Shown: piece by piece, positions 31,173 through 43,100 of the stretch
Layout of the letters: every line of letters starts with the position of its first letter
How positions within the stretch are numbered: position 1 is the first letter of the stretch
From: Punica granatum
Taxonomy: Eukaryota > Streptophyta > Magnoliopsida > Myrtales > Lythraceae
Reading direction: 5' to 3'
DNA length: 64,000 nt
NCBI RefSeq assembly: GCF_007655135.1
Contig: NC_045134.1
Location: 6,902,982 to 6,966,981 of the forward strand
Translations under genes and position numbers: made by a program
The notes under the pieces: model-generated
Seen by the model: only the letters and a program-made list of their open reading frames with translations
The model's database searches: none
Told to the model about the DNA's origin: nothing

Positions 31173-34100
31173 TGTGGGGTGTGTTGTGTTGTTGTTTTTA
31201 TCTTTTTATTTTCATTTTTTTGCCTTGAAATGAGGTTTTCTCTTTCTTTCTTTTTTTTCCTAATTTTTCCAATTTGTATATTTGCTTGGAGTCATGTGGG
31301 ATGGTGAAGGCCATTTGCCGTTTGTGATTCCCACCACCACCACCTCCACCATGATGATGACATTGCACATGCATGTTTCCATCCATCATAATCATACATA
31401 CATGCACTCCATAGTGTTCCATGCATACATGTATATGTACATCTACACGCATGCATCATAAAATGCTACGTACATTTTACATGTCTTAGGGTTTCTATAG
31501 TGTTTAGGGAGGAGTGTTTGAGATAGCCTGATTTATTTATTTATTTATTTTACAATACATTTTTCTAAATGTAATTATATTCAACTAAAATTAAATCTAT
31601 CCTCTCTTTTTTTTTCCTTTTAACGGTCTTATTCAACTAAAATTAGAGTATTATGTTCAACCTGCAGATAAGGTTAAGTTCATCGGTATCATGAATCAAC
31701 ATCAAATGACTATAGGTTCTAATATTCGTTTTCATTCTAGTAAGTATCACGTATTCTACATAACCATATGACTAAATTTTGGAATGGAAGTTTTAAGTCG
31801 ATATGCTTATGTATGGCGATACATATAGCACGGTTACTTCGTATAAACAAACTATTGTACATATGATATCATTGTTCGGTACATACAAATCGTTCTATAT
31901 ACATCTACACGTACGCACATATAGATGTGAAAGTGAGATTGCATATTCCTAAACTATGTGTAGAAAAAAACAACATATGTATATATATGTGTGTGCGCGC
32001 GCGCGTGAAAAGTTTTAAACATATTGTGCGTTTAAAATTTATATAAATGTTTGTACTTAATAGGCTCAATATGTAAGAAGAGATTGCCTTATTAATACAC
32101 GAGGTGTATGCATGACTTGGTTCACAACGAAATCTCTGGCCTTTTATAGCAAAATCTACATAAGTAACCTTTATTATTACCAGCTGCACAGTTGCCAAAA
32201 GGTGTTATTTTCAAGCAACTCTGTAGTCATTATGTTTCTTATATATATATATACACACACACACACACTCTAGTATATATGCGTGGATCTATACTGTATA
32301 TGTTTTGATGAATGGCATTCAACTCTATGTATGTATGTATGTATATGTGTGAGAGTCGATGCTCTCATTGATGTGGAAAGGAGACAAAAGATAGAGAGAG
32401 AAAGTGGAGAGGGAAGAGAGAGAAAGAGAGAGGGTTGAAGCAGCATTGACCACTGGGGGGCCGACACATGGCTAAGTTGTGCGGTTCTTATCACCTTCCA
32501 TTAACTCATCGCTTGTGGCCTCCCTCTCTATGAAACCCTAGAACGGCAGAAAGAAAGGAACAGTAGAAGCAAAAAAAAAAAAGTTACTGTTACCACCCAC
32601 AGCGCGTGCCCCCACGCTCTCCCGCCCGGGGAGGTAATAAAATAGTCCCCGTCGTGTGTCAACCGGCCCAAAAGATGCCTTTGCATATAAACCTGTCCCC
32701 ATTGGAGCGTGAGCTTCACGGTTTACCAAGGAGAGTGGCGGTTGTTAACCTTAGAAAACCCTAATAAAGCCTTTTATTCCGCCTATTATTTTTTTATTTG
32801 CTCTATTTTTTTTGTAATTTGTTTTTTTATTTTATTTTTGCTGGTTGGGTGTGCGTTAAGTTGTAACCCTAGACCCATTTTCTGAGGCCCTTCGCGTCAA
32901 TCAAAGGCTCAAAGCCAGTGTGAATGATTAGGTCAGCACAATTTTAGGGTTTCCAATTGTTGGGGGTAATTTCATGATGAAGTAGGCATACCTAGTCAAC
33001 TTTGGGTTAGGAATAATAATTTCATCAATAATTTACGATATTTTGATCGATTTGTACTCATTTATGCGTTTGGTTAGTGATACTTTTCTTGTTGTGGTTG
33101 AACCGTACCGCGTTTATTTTTTTGAGACTGGTAAGAGTAAAGAATCTTATCACCAGTTTTAGTAAGTATCCAATTGGTGAGCAAACACATACTGTTCTTC
33201 ATGATCGGAACATTTGGTGATAATATACCCTTTTCTCTTTTTTCACCATTTTTTATTTGGCCTTTTTTTTGTGTTTTATCATAAAAATCTACTATAGTTA
33301 CATAAATGGATAGATGTGATAAATAAAAAATTAAGACTGTTTATTATATATCACTTTGTGATACCAAACACCAATGATTTCTTACATCGGTTTGTCCACC
33401 ATGTTTACCGAGAAGTCAGGTCTCATAATTCATAATTGCATATATATATTTCATATATGTTTGTACGTACATGTACACAAATATAAAGACAATATAGTGC
33501 TTTTCCTTTCGATGAGAATATAGTGCCAATTTCGTGCTCGAGTTTAATACTAATAGCTGCGTACTTATAACTATAAAATTAATAACATTAATTGGTACAT
33601 CTCGTTCATTCTATCCATTCACATAAAGAATCATGTCAACTATCCAAAAAAAAATCGAATCATGTCGAAAAACTATTGCCTAAGATCCAAGAAAATCATT
33701 ATGTTATAAACTATTGCCTAAGATCGAAAAATCACCTCTCATTTTTTTTAGTGAATTTGGCTGTGAAGCACAATTGCATTAAAATAAAAGTTAAGCAATA
33801 CAAATTCAGAGTATGGTAACCCCTTTCAATTATGGTCAAACTGTTTGGCTAGTTTACCGTGAAATGCGTGTTTGTATGAAACCCTAATAAAAAAAGGGCT
33901 AAAATGTACCGATTGGCTGGAGGAAAAAAGAAAGAAAAAGAAAGTTGAGATATTTTTATTGTAATTTTATCTGCGCAAGAACCTTAGGGAGGTCTTCTTC
34001 TTTTTTTCTTTGCTTGAACTTAGGTGGATCATATATATTTAATTCTTTTGTGGTATGTATACGTATGCGATGGGAATTGATGGGGATTTTTGACGTAAAG

Positions 34101-36209
34101 ATCAGAAGAGAAATTATGAGTGTGTATGTATAGACGGATCTGATGGTTGAAAGGGATACCTCACCCTTCTTATTGAGGAAGCCTCTTTATATTTCCTTTT
34201 ATTAGGCAAAGTTCCAAAATATCATTAAAAAGCAAAAACAAAAAGTAAAAACACACACACAAGTATAATTTTATATGGCTAAATGCCATCACCATGACTT
34301 AAGGACCCCTTTTCCCTCTCTTTCGGAAATTTTCCTTCGTCATTACTCATGCAAACTATTTATAAGATCAATAGCTTGCTAGCTAATTAATCATTTTCCT
34401 GTAATCGTAATTTATTGATTGGCTTTTGCAGTAATATCGCCTCGGCGAATCTCGACTGACCAAGATCCAATTAAGTGGTTGATTATGGGGTAAAGTACAA
34501 CATCACACAGTTATATTCTCCTGGTCGCAATCAAAACTCCGGGCTCCATATCGGCACAAACAAGAAATGGAAAATTGGAGTTTCGGGATATAAAGGAACA
34601 ATTGGGCAGAATTTTCTTCACTAGAAGCTGAAACCCTCTTATTCGATCATGATTGCAGAAGTATATTTGCAGCAATTCATACATCTTTTCAGAAGAACAT
34701 TGTTGTTAAAAGTTAATTTACATGGAACCAATTAAATCATAGTATTCCGTATATCAAGAAAGATTGGTTCCTACTTCAGTTTTTGTGTTTCCTAAGACAT
34801 CAATTTTTGCAGAAATTCAGCTGCTGCTTTACTTGAATTCACAGCTAATGGTCTGACCGAAATTTTCTTTCTTATTGTTCGCTGATCAGGAAATATCCTG
34901 AAACAACTAATCTGTTCGTTCCGCCCGTCATTTGTTTTCATCCAATATGGATTCTGCAACATGAATGAGGTGCAGTTCTGCTGATTTTCTGCAGGAGATC
35001 CTTATGAAAAACGAACTGCATTTTGTTCAACGAGTCATGCTCTGATAATCATCAGAGTTTTTATAAACATTAGATGATACCATTCTCTTCGCGGTGAAGA
35101 TACTGTAGGTACAAGCGATTTCCATTTGAAACCGAGCCGAATCAAAGCTACTATATATACGTCGCTGTGCAAATTAGGGTTCATGAGGGGACAGAAAATT
35201 GAGAAAAAAACCCACCTTTTGTGGAAATATACCCAATAATTTGCAAAGAAAAAAGAACTTTATTAATATTGAAATATTATTTAAGGAGGCGCAAATTATT
35301 TATTGTCTTTATTTTTCTTTTATCCATTTCTGATGGCAGGTAATCTTCGACCTCATCAGCTTATATTAGAACAGAAAAATAAAAAAGCCATTCATATAAT
35401 TCGAATTCGTAAACAAAAGAAAAGAAAAAGGTTATTCCCCGCCAGTAACGTATGTCGCGCCTCTTTGCCAAAATAGTTACGGGATTTCAATTTCAATTTG
35501 AAAGAGTAAATTATATCAGTCTCGTGATTTCCCTCAAAATTTCGGGTTTATCCATATAACATTTCATCTTTGTTAAAAGAATTTCTCGCCCAAACTACAG
35601 TACCTTAGTCTTTCATATAGTCTGACGCGGGCAACGAGAGCATGACCCATGTGTTCATGTTCACTTTTCATGCCCAAGTACGCAGGTTAGTGTTTTACAG
35701 TTAAATAAAATTTTCTGAGTTTCTAAATAAATTGGGTAGATCTCGATTCTTTTCGAATGTTATTGTGAACTGTGAAGAAATAGAGTTAGAGTCAGTGCGT
35801 GTGTATATATATACATGAAAGATAAAAAAAATGAAATAAAATATATATGAAAATGAGAGGGCCTTCTATGAAATGATTAAATTGGAGGAAGATATACTAA
35901 TAATAATAATAATAACAGAGGAGAGATGGCATATATATATATATATATATTTCGATTATAAGGGAAGTTAAAGATTTAGCTAGTATGATAAAAAGTCAAA
36001 CAGCGAGGCAAATAGCTAGGTATTCCCACGGTCAAGAGTTAAACTTGAAACTTCTTCATTCACAAGCAATATCGTGTGCTATTGAATTACGTGGACATCC
36101 CTTTCTCGAGGAAACATGATACCTGAGTTAAGTTTGGGTAAGCTATCGGGCAAAAACGCTATGTCCATCTACATGTTTTTGTAAGCTCACTTGAGAACAT
36201 ACACAAATG

Positions 36210-36262
36210 GCACTCATCATGCAGACCAAAATTAGAGACTCGTCATGCAGACCAAAATTAGA
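36210..36262. repeat. 26-bp tandem duplication
   Basis: The phrase ending CATGCAGACCAAAATTAGAG occurs twice in direct succession, with one substitution at the start (CTCATCATG versus CTCGTCATG). A simple recent replication-slippage event. Confidence 0.8.
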
Positions 36263-36761
36263 GGGAAATTCGCCCATATCCCTTCAGTGTCGATCAATAT
36301 TGTTGGTTCAACCGTAAGCGGTGTCAGGACAACTCGGACCAGCCAGTCCATGATCGTATATCTGTTAAAAAGACTGATCTTTAAAGGACCATATTATAGT
36401 ATCTTTCAAAATTTGAAACCCATGCCCTTCCAGCTATTATCCCTAAAATTGGTGTAACCATAAATTAGTGTAACAATAACCATTATTCCATTTCTAACGA
36501 CGTAAAAGTAAAAATATGGGACAGTGATTCCTTTTTTTTTTTTCGATACTTTTAATATAAATATAGTGGAGGGAGGGAAAGGAGGAGGAGATCTCTTTCT
36601 CGTGGCAGAGGAAAGATCAGAAGGGGAAGGAGAGAGGGCTGCCCCACAAAAGTTTGATTAGTTGCCATTATTGCCTACACAAAATAATAATGGAGCCTGT
36701 ACACACACACACACTACACACAGTTGTACGAATTAGTCCCATCCCACGGTCGACAAGATAT

Positions 36762-36762
<1 letters not shown>

Positions 36763-36788
<26 letters not shown>
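36763..36788. repeat. (TACA)n microsatellite
   Basis: Six or more tandem TACA units followed by a TA-rich run. Likely polymorphic. Confidence 0.85.
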
Positions 36789-36794
<6 letters not shown>

Positions 36795-38423
36795 TACATA
36801 TAAATACACACACATGCACATTTTATATAATCGTTTGTAATTTGATGTAGATTTTCTTATATAATTAAATCAGAGAAAGGCATACAACTACGAGCTCGTG
36901 TTTTGATTTTAAGAGAATTATGACATGCATGGCGTCATTGCGTCAAGCTTGGTCTAATGCCAAGACAAATCATCGTTAAGTTCATCAACTTCTCGAATTA
37001 ACGATCGGCAAGTTCCATTCTCGTGACGAGTTGACACCCTAGATTGAGAAAATGTCAACTAAGACGACTGCATTTCCGAACGATTCGTAAGTCAGCGCCC
37101 CTCTTGTAGAGGAGAATATGAGATTGAAAGAAAATGACCGACATGTTTTTGTAGTTCAACTTAATTATGATGAATGGCACCCTCATCCAATGTAGATTTT
37201 TTGCTGTCACATTGAGATGGCGAGGATACCCAGTTATATCTACTCGATTATTCTATGGGCCGGCCTTAGAGTAATACCTGCACCCAGAATACGTCCGGGA
37301 TGGAGTCCTCATCAAGAGGAACAACAATACGTCGAGTATAAAAGAATTAGTTTGTATCCTCGTCCTTCTGTTTAAATCAATGACATATTGTAGACCGGGT
37401 CTTGTCTGATGAATTACTCTTTCGATATACGAATAGCTCCGAAAACGTAAGTATGGACTATGGATATAAATGCCACTCAACTGGTTTTTCATACCCATCA
37501 TAAGTATCAAACTTAGACTTTACATTTTATGGGGAAAAAGTGTTTATGTTCAGTTCACATGTAGTTCTTGTACCAGCTGGACCGAGCATAAGGATCAAAC
37601 TTAGATCTTACCCATCCTTTTCTAATGTTTGATATACATTATATATTATATTATAGTCATTGAAACGGATCAATTAAAAGGAGGGAAACACATATATTTT
37701 AATCAGTTGTGTGGTCTAATTCAAGTAGATATATCTCATCATATATATTATATATCATAGATTATGTGCATCTTGGATTCTGTACAACTAATTAAATAAC
37801 ATTAACATCGGTTTTGTGCAAATATGAAAAGGGAATGTGGTCTAAAATAATATATTCATGGGAACTTTGCTCAGTGCATTACCTGGACAAGGTTCATGCG
37901 GGGCCTCATGACCGATTGCTTGGATGACCCCATGTTGATCCAATAACTATGAAAATCTTACGAACCATTCATTCATCGCGTCGATGAAAGAATTTTTGAT
38001 ATATTCAGTATTGCAGATGACATTCTATAGTCTCTATTCAATTAAAAAAGAAGAAGATATTCTATATACTACTCTTTCTGCGCATTATGCCAAAGTCCAT
38101 GCAACATCTATCCTTTTCTTGTGGGAGCTAACAGCTATTATTCACTGATCCGACAATTGACAGACAGTCTATATTTTCTTGGACGGCAATGTGCACGTGT
38201 ATGTATTTCAAATGTACTGATTGGTTGGCAAATTATTAAAAGTAACTGTCTCTTTCCTTAAGATTTGATATATCGTTAACTGTGCTACTGGACTTAACTT
38301 TCTTTTGTTATTCTCGTTTGAGGATATTCCATTATAAGGGACACCATACCCCAACTTTGTATTTCTCAAACTGTTTAGTTTAATGCAATTGGATTTCGAC
38401 CCCCTAATTCACCAAAAGAAAAT

Positions 38424-38717
38424 GTTTTGGTTTGAGTAGAGTTGAATTGAGTTTTGATTTTAATTAATTTGTAATGATTGTGTTGTTGAATTATGAGAAA
38501 AAATATGAAAAAGTAATGAATAATTGAGAGAAAGTAATGATGAAGTAATGATTGTGTTGTTGAATTATGGAAAAAGTAATGAATAATTGAGTGGATTTAA
38601 TATTAAAAATTGAATTGAATGATTAATTTTTTTTTTAAAAAGGAAAAAGTCATAATTGTGTTGTTGAATTGAAAATAAGTGGGATTGAGTTAAAAACAAT
38701 TTCTAAAGCCAAACAAG
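38424..38717 (+). mobile_element. Non-autonomous MITE-like element (family M1, copy 3)
   Basis: Starts TTTTGGTTTGAGTAGAGTTG and ends CTAAAGCCAAACAAGG, giving an imperfect TIR (TTTGGTTT / AAAGCCAAA). The interior carries three copies of 'GTAATGATTGTGTTGTTGAA'-like sequence (or 'CATAATTGTGTTGTTGAATT'), the hallmark of family M1. Non-coding. Confidence 0.6.
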
Positions 38718-39837
38718 GCATAAATCATCTTAAAAAAATTCACGTAAATTTTTTAATAATATTCATAAATATTAGATAATTCTTGAATATTATGTAAATT
38801 TACAATTCATATTAGAGTCAATTTTCCATTTTTTAATTAAGAGAATTTTCAAATTAATTATAAATATATATTTTATCCTCCGAGTGCTTTTAAAATCATC
38901 ATAAAAATCTTTCTAACTGCACATTCAAGAAAATTTTATTAGATATGAATATCGGAAGGATGCTCAGATATATTTTTCTGAGGATTCAGTATTTTGCAGC
39001 TTTTAATATCGATGCAAAGAGGATACATGTTTTATTAAAAAAAACATATATAATATGCTTTCGAAATGTCATCTAAGTAGTTTATCATCTTTGGCAGTAT
39101 ATTAGGAATAAAACTTTCGTACCTTATTTTCCTCAATATCTTGAAAGAGAAATACATAAGAAAAAAAGTTGACGAATTAGTCCACAATTATCACATAACA
39201 TCCCTAAATAGGAAATTTCAATATTCTTTCCATTTTTAAGTGGTTATTTTATTATTTTATACACATATGTCTATTTGTTTTCAGTGTCTTCTATTTTATA
39301 ATTATATAATATACTACATATATATATAATTTAATTCTTTAAGATTCCTCACTGTGAGGTCAATTGCAAGTCAACTCCGACAAGTGCGATGATTCAGCCA
39401 TTCTGGAACTGCCACGTTGGTGCAGTACAGGTCAATCGAGCTAGGTGGGCTCATGGTGCACCGGGAGTATGTCTCTCATTAAATCATGTGCTTCAAATAA
39501 AGTGCGTAGGTAAGATTTTCAAATTCAAATATTGTCCGTTCATTAAATTGACAAGTACAAAAAAATCCACGCCCGTTATCACGATCGCATCTGAGCCGTA
39601 CACGTGTATTTCCCTCCAATTCACGCGTCACCATCTCCCTCCCTTTATTACTAGCGCCAAATCCCTCCCTCACTGACGGCCAGGATCGCCCTTCCCCCAC
39701 TGAAGGTTTCAATCTGCACCGTCCGATCGCTCCCCTCCCCCCACCTCCCCAGTCCCACTGATGCAGATTTATAATCAAATTTTTTGACTTCCCGAAAAGA
39801 AACAGAACAGTCAAAATTTCAAAAGCTCTGAAATCAT

Positions 39838-39876
39838 CTCTCTCTCTCTCTCTCTCTCTCCCCCCTCTCTCTCTCT
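39838..39876. repeat. (CT)n tract in the TCX leader
   Basis: A CT repeat interrupted by C6, about 230 bp upstream of the TCX start codon and probably within its 5'UTR or core promoter, followed by CTCTAAACCTAAAG. Confidence 0.8.
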
Positions 39877-40104
39877 AAACCTAAAGCCACTCCGTCCGGC
39901 GGCTCGGATTCGCGGCCGCGGGAGAATCTCGCCGACATTCCGGCGACGGCGGACACTGATGAGATTACTTGACGCCGTGCCGTGTCCTTAGGTGCGATTC
40001 TTCTCCGAGGTGGCATTCGCCGGTCCTCGCTCACTGTGCCTGCTGAATTTAGTCGGTGATTTCGGAGGCGGACAGCTGCTTCGAGTTTTCTTCCTCGAGG
40101 AGTG

Positions 40105-43100
40105 ATGGAGACGGGCGAAACGGTGTCGGAGGTCGCTCCGCGGAAGCTGGCCAGGCAGCTGGACTTCACCGCGGCTTGCAGGAATTCTGCCAATGCGGCA
40201 TCGCCGGAGCAACTCCGGCGGTCGTCGGAGCCGCGGAATCCGTCGCGGTTACAGTTGGAGCTGCAGTTACGGTCTGGTTTGGGGTTGGAGTGTGAGTCAC
40301 AGTCACAGCCGCAGCAGTCGTCGTCAGTGTCGCAGAAGCCGGCGCAGTCCCATTCACAGCCACCGGAACGGCTAGTGCAGTTTCCGTTACAGTTGCAGCA
40401 GCCTTTGCCGCAATCACCGGTGCAGTCATCTTCACAGATGCTGGTGAAGTCACCGCCTTTGCTACCTCGGATACCACATCCCGCGCACAGACCTCTGTCA
40501 CCAGCCGCACAGGATTCGTAAGTACTCGTAATTCTTGTTATACACTGCTCGATACTCTTTGGAGGCAGCCGATCGAGTTGAACATGACCAAAATGAGTTT
40601 AATTTTCTGGTGGATTAAGGTTAAGTCTTTCGTATTCTAAATTATTAATTTTCTCGATCCATCTGAGCTATAATCCAGGAAATGTTGGATTTGAAGTTAA
40701 TTACTTCAATTTCTGTAGTGTGGCATTTTGAAGAAGTGTGAAAGAGGGACTAAGATTGGAGACATTATAAAAATTAGCTTTTGCGAGACGATATGCTGTT
40801 TCTAATGAAATAACAAATACACGACAGATACAGCCATAGTGATGTTACCTTCGATGGCAAGAAATGTGGGATTGAACCTTCAGCACCATGACTCTTGCCA
40901 GAGGTTTAGGTGTTAACCTATTCAACATGCTCCGCAAATGCAAGTTCAAAACCTTGCATATCGAGAAGTTGAACCAAATATGTTGACCTTCACATGAGGG
41001 AAAAAAATCGATTTTATAATGTTTGATTAGTCCTCATTTTATAATGTTAACCTAGCATTTAGGAATGGCTATATTCTTTTGTCCTAATAGGATGATCTTA
41101 ATTGTTCATTTCTTGACGTTCTTTAAATCATTCCCCGATTCCGTTTTGTTTTCAGGCAGCAAGAATCTCCCATATCACGCATAAGGTTAAGTAGTGAAGT
41201 GAAAGGAGGCACACCCAAGAAACAGAAGAGATGTAACTGTAAAAGTTCCCGGTGCTTGAAGCTGTAAGTGGATCCTTGCTTCTTCAGCAATTTTCAACAT
41301 GTTACTTCCGTTGTAGTATGATTCAGAAGATTCTTACTTTGCTGAATCATTATTTATAATCTATATATGGACAATGTCTTTCATTTTTCCTCCTAGAATA
41401 TACTGAATTTGTCAGTTCTTAGGTACTGCGAGTGTTATGCTGCTGGGATGTATTGTGATGGTTGCAACTGCACCAGTTGTCAGAATAATGTGGAAAATGA
41501 GGCTGTCAGGCAAGAGGCAGTTGAATTAACTTTAGGGAAGAACCCAAATGCGTTTAAACCAAAGATTGATAGCAGTCCATTACGGTTAAAGGATTGTGGG
41601 GTACGTAATCTGACTTTTTTAGATTAAGAGAATTTCTTTTGCATTTATTGATCTACTAAATGATAATTTGCTCACATCTTTGTTTGCCTAGCAACATGCC
41701 TCTATGGATGCGGATTGATTGCTGCAACTGCTACTAGACTTTCATGCTGGATTTCTGTTTCTTAATTTTTTTCTAGAATTATTTGCAATTTAAACTGCAT
41801 TTGTATGAGCCAGTCACTGTGCGTTTCTCAGCCATGGACCCTGGCTGGTCATCATACTTCCTGCTCTCATAAACTGTGGATTATGCCGGTTCAGACTTTT
41901 TAAGGTTGAAGCATTAGGGTGTGAATCTTATTTTAAGTAAAAAACAGGATGTAATATTTTTCCTTGCTCAACAAGGATTGGCTGATCTTAATTGAAGAAT
42001 GTAAGCTTTTGTTTGCTAAGGATAGAAGCTGGAGCATCTCTTGTCAACAAATAGAAAACTTGATTCCTGTCGCAAAAACTATTTTAACAAAGCTTGTGTC
42101 AAATATTTCTCCATTTGAAAATACTCCAGGATGAAGCAGAAGCAGTTCAAATAGTTGGAAAGCATTACAAAGGTTGTCAGTGCAAGAAATCAGGATGCCT
42201 CAAGAAGTACTGTGAGTGCTTCCAAGCTGGTATTCTGTGCTCCGACAATTGCAGATGCAAGGACTGCAGAAACTTTGAAGGAAGCAAAGAACGAACAGCT
42301 CTTTATCATGTTGGCCACGATAGCATGGCTAACATCCAACAAGCAGCCAATGCGGCTATCTGTGGTGCTATTGGTTCCTCTGGTTATGGTGTCCCTCCTA
42401 CACTGAGTAGAGTTAGTATGTTCAGTGGAACAACAAATGGCAAATCCATGCAGGGAAGTGCTAAACTTCAACAGGTATTCTGTTTCTTGCATGATTTTGA
42501 ACGCGGAAGTACTGATTTGGATTAGTTGCTATATGAATACTAGTAAGAATTTACTAACATCTACCATCATTTTGCAAGCAGATGTGCAGCTGTTAAGTAC
42601 AAAATCATGTTTTCAGTCAGTCAGATATTATTATTTCGAGCAGTTTTAAATATTACATTTTATGTTTCTGCATAGTTGTAGGATGCACACTCTAGGAATG
42701 TTTCTTTCCTTTCTGTTGTGATTCAGATCATAGATGGAGAATACTACATCCTTGTGTGCCTAATCGCCCATCTTCTTATCTGTCATGATATGATGTGTTT
42801 TTATTTATTATTTATTATCTTTTTTGTTGGAATTCTTTAGGAAGACAACCGTAGAGCATCTGCTGCTTCACTTCCTGTCTCTGCAGCTGACACTGCCAAT
42901 ATAGCACTCCGATATTCCAAGTACAGGTTTTATGCTTTTATATGAGTATCTACATGCATGGAAGGGAATTCCAACCCCCCTCCCTCAATTTATCATGTGA
43001 AAAACTGACATACTATTGCTGGTTGTGGCTGAAGATCACCGCTGGTGAATATTCTCCAACTACAAGATATAAAGAAGCTCTGCTCACTTCTGGTTGTCAC

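Larger units (their letters stand above)
31173..39830. other. 8.6-kb gene-poor interval
   Basis: No gene recognised on either strand. Contents seen: a (TATT)n run at about 31530, GA-rich sequence at 32390-32435, (TATG)n near 32328, (AAT)n near 35900, (AT)n near 35930-35950, a 26-bp tandem duplication at about 36210-36262, (TACA)n at 36763-36788, and a MITE at 38424-38717. GC rises at 32580-32700 (TGCCCCCACGC...) without a recognisable protein; this could be promoter or leader of an unannotated transcript. Short reading frames here have no protein-like character. Confidence 0.45.

Noticed and set aside
37253..37510. Open frame with hydrophobic stretch in the gene desert
   Set aside because: No protein-like motif and no codon or composition contrast with the surrounding AT-rich DNA.
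40102..40104. GTG start one codon before the TCX ATG
   Set aside because: Plant nuclear genes use ATG at 40105; GTG is not expected.
40840..41000. Third SINE-like family in a TCX intron
   Set aside because: The phrase GCAAGTTCAAAACC is only loosely B-box-like and neither tail nor target duplications could be found.
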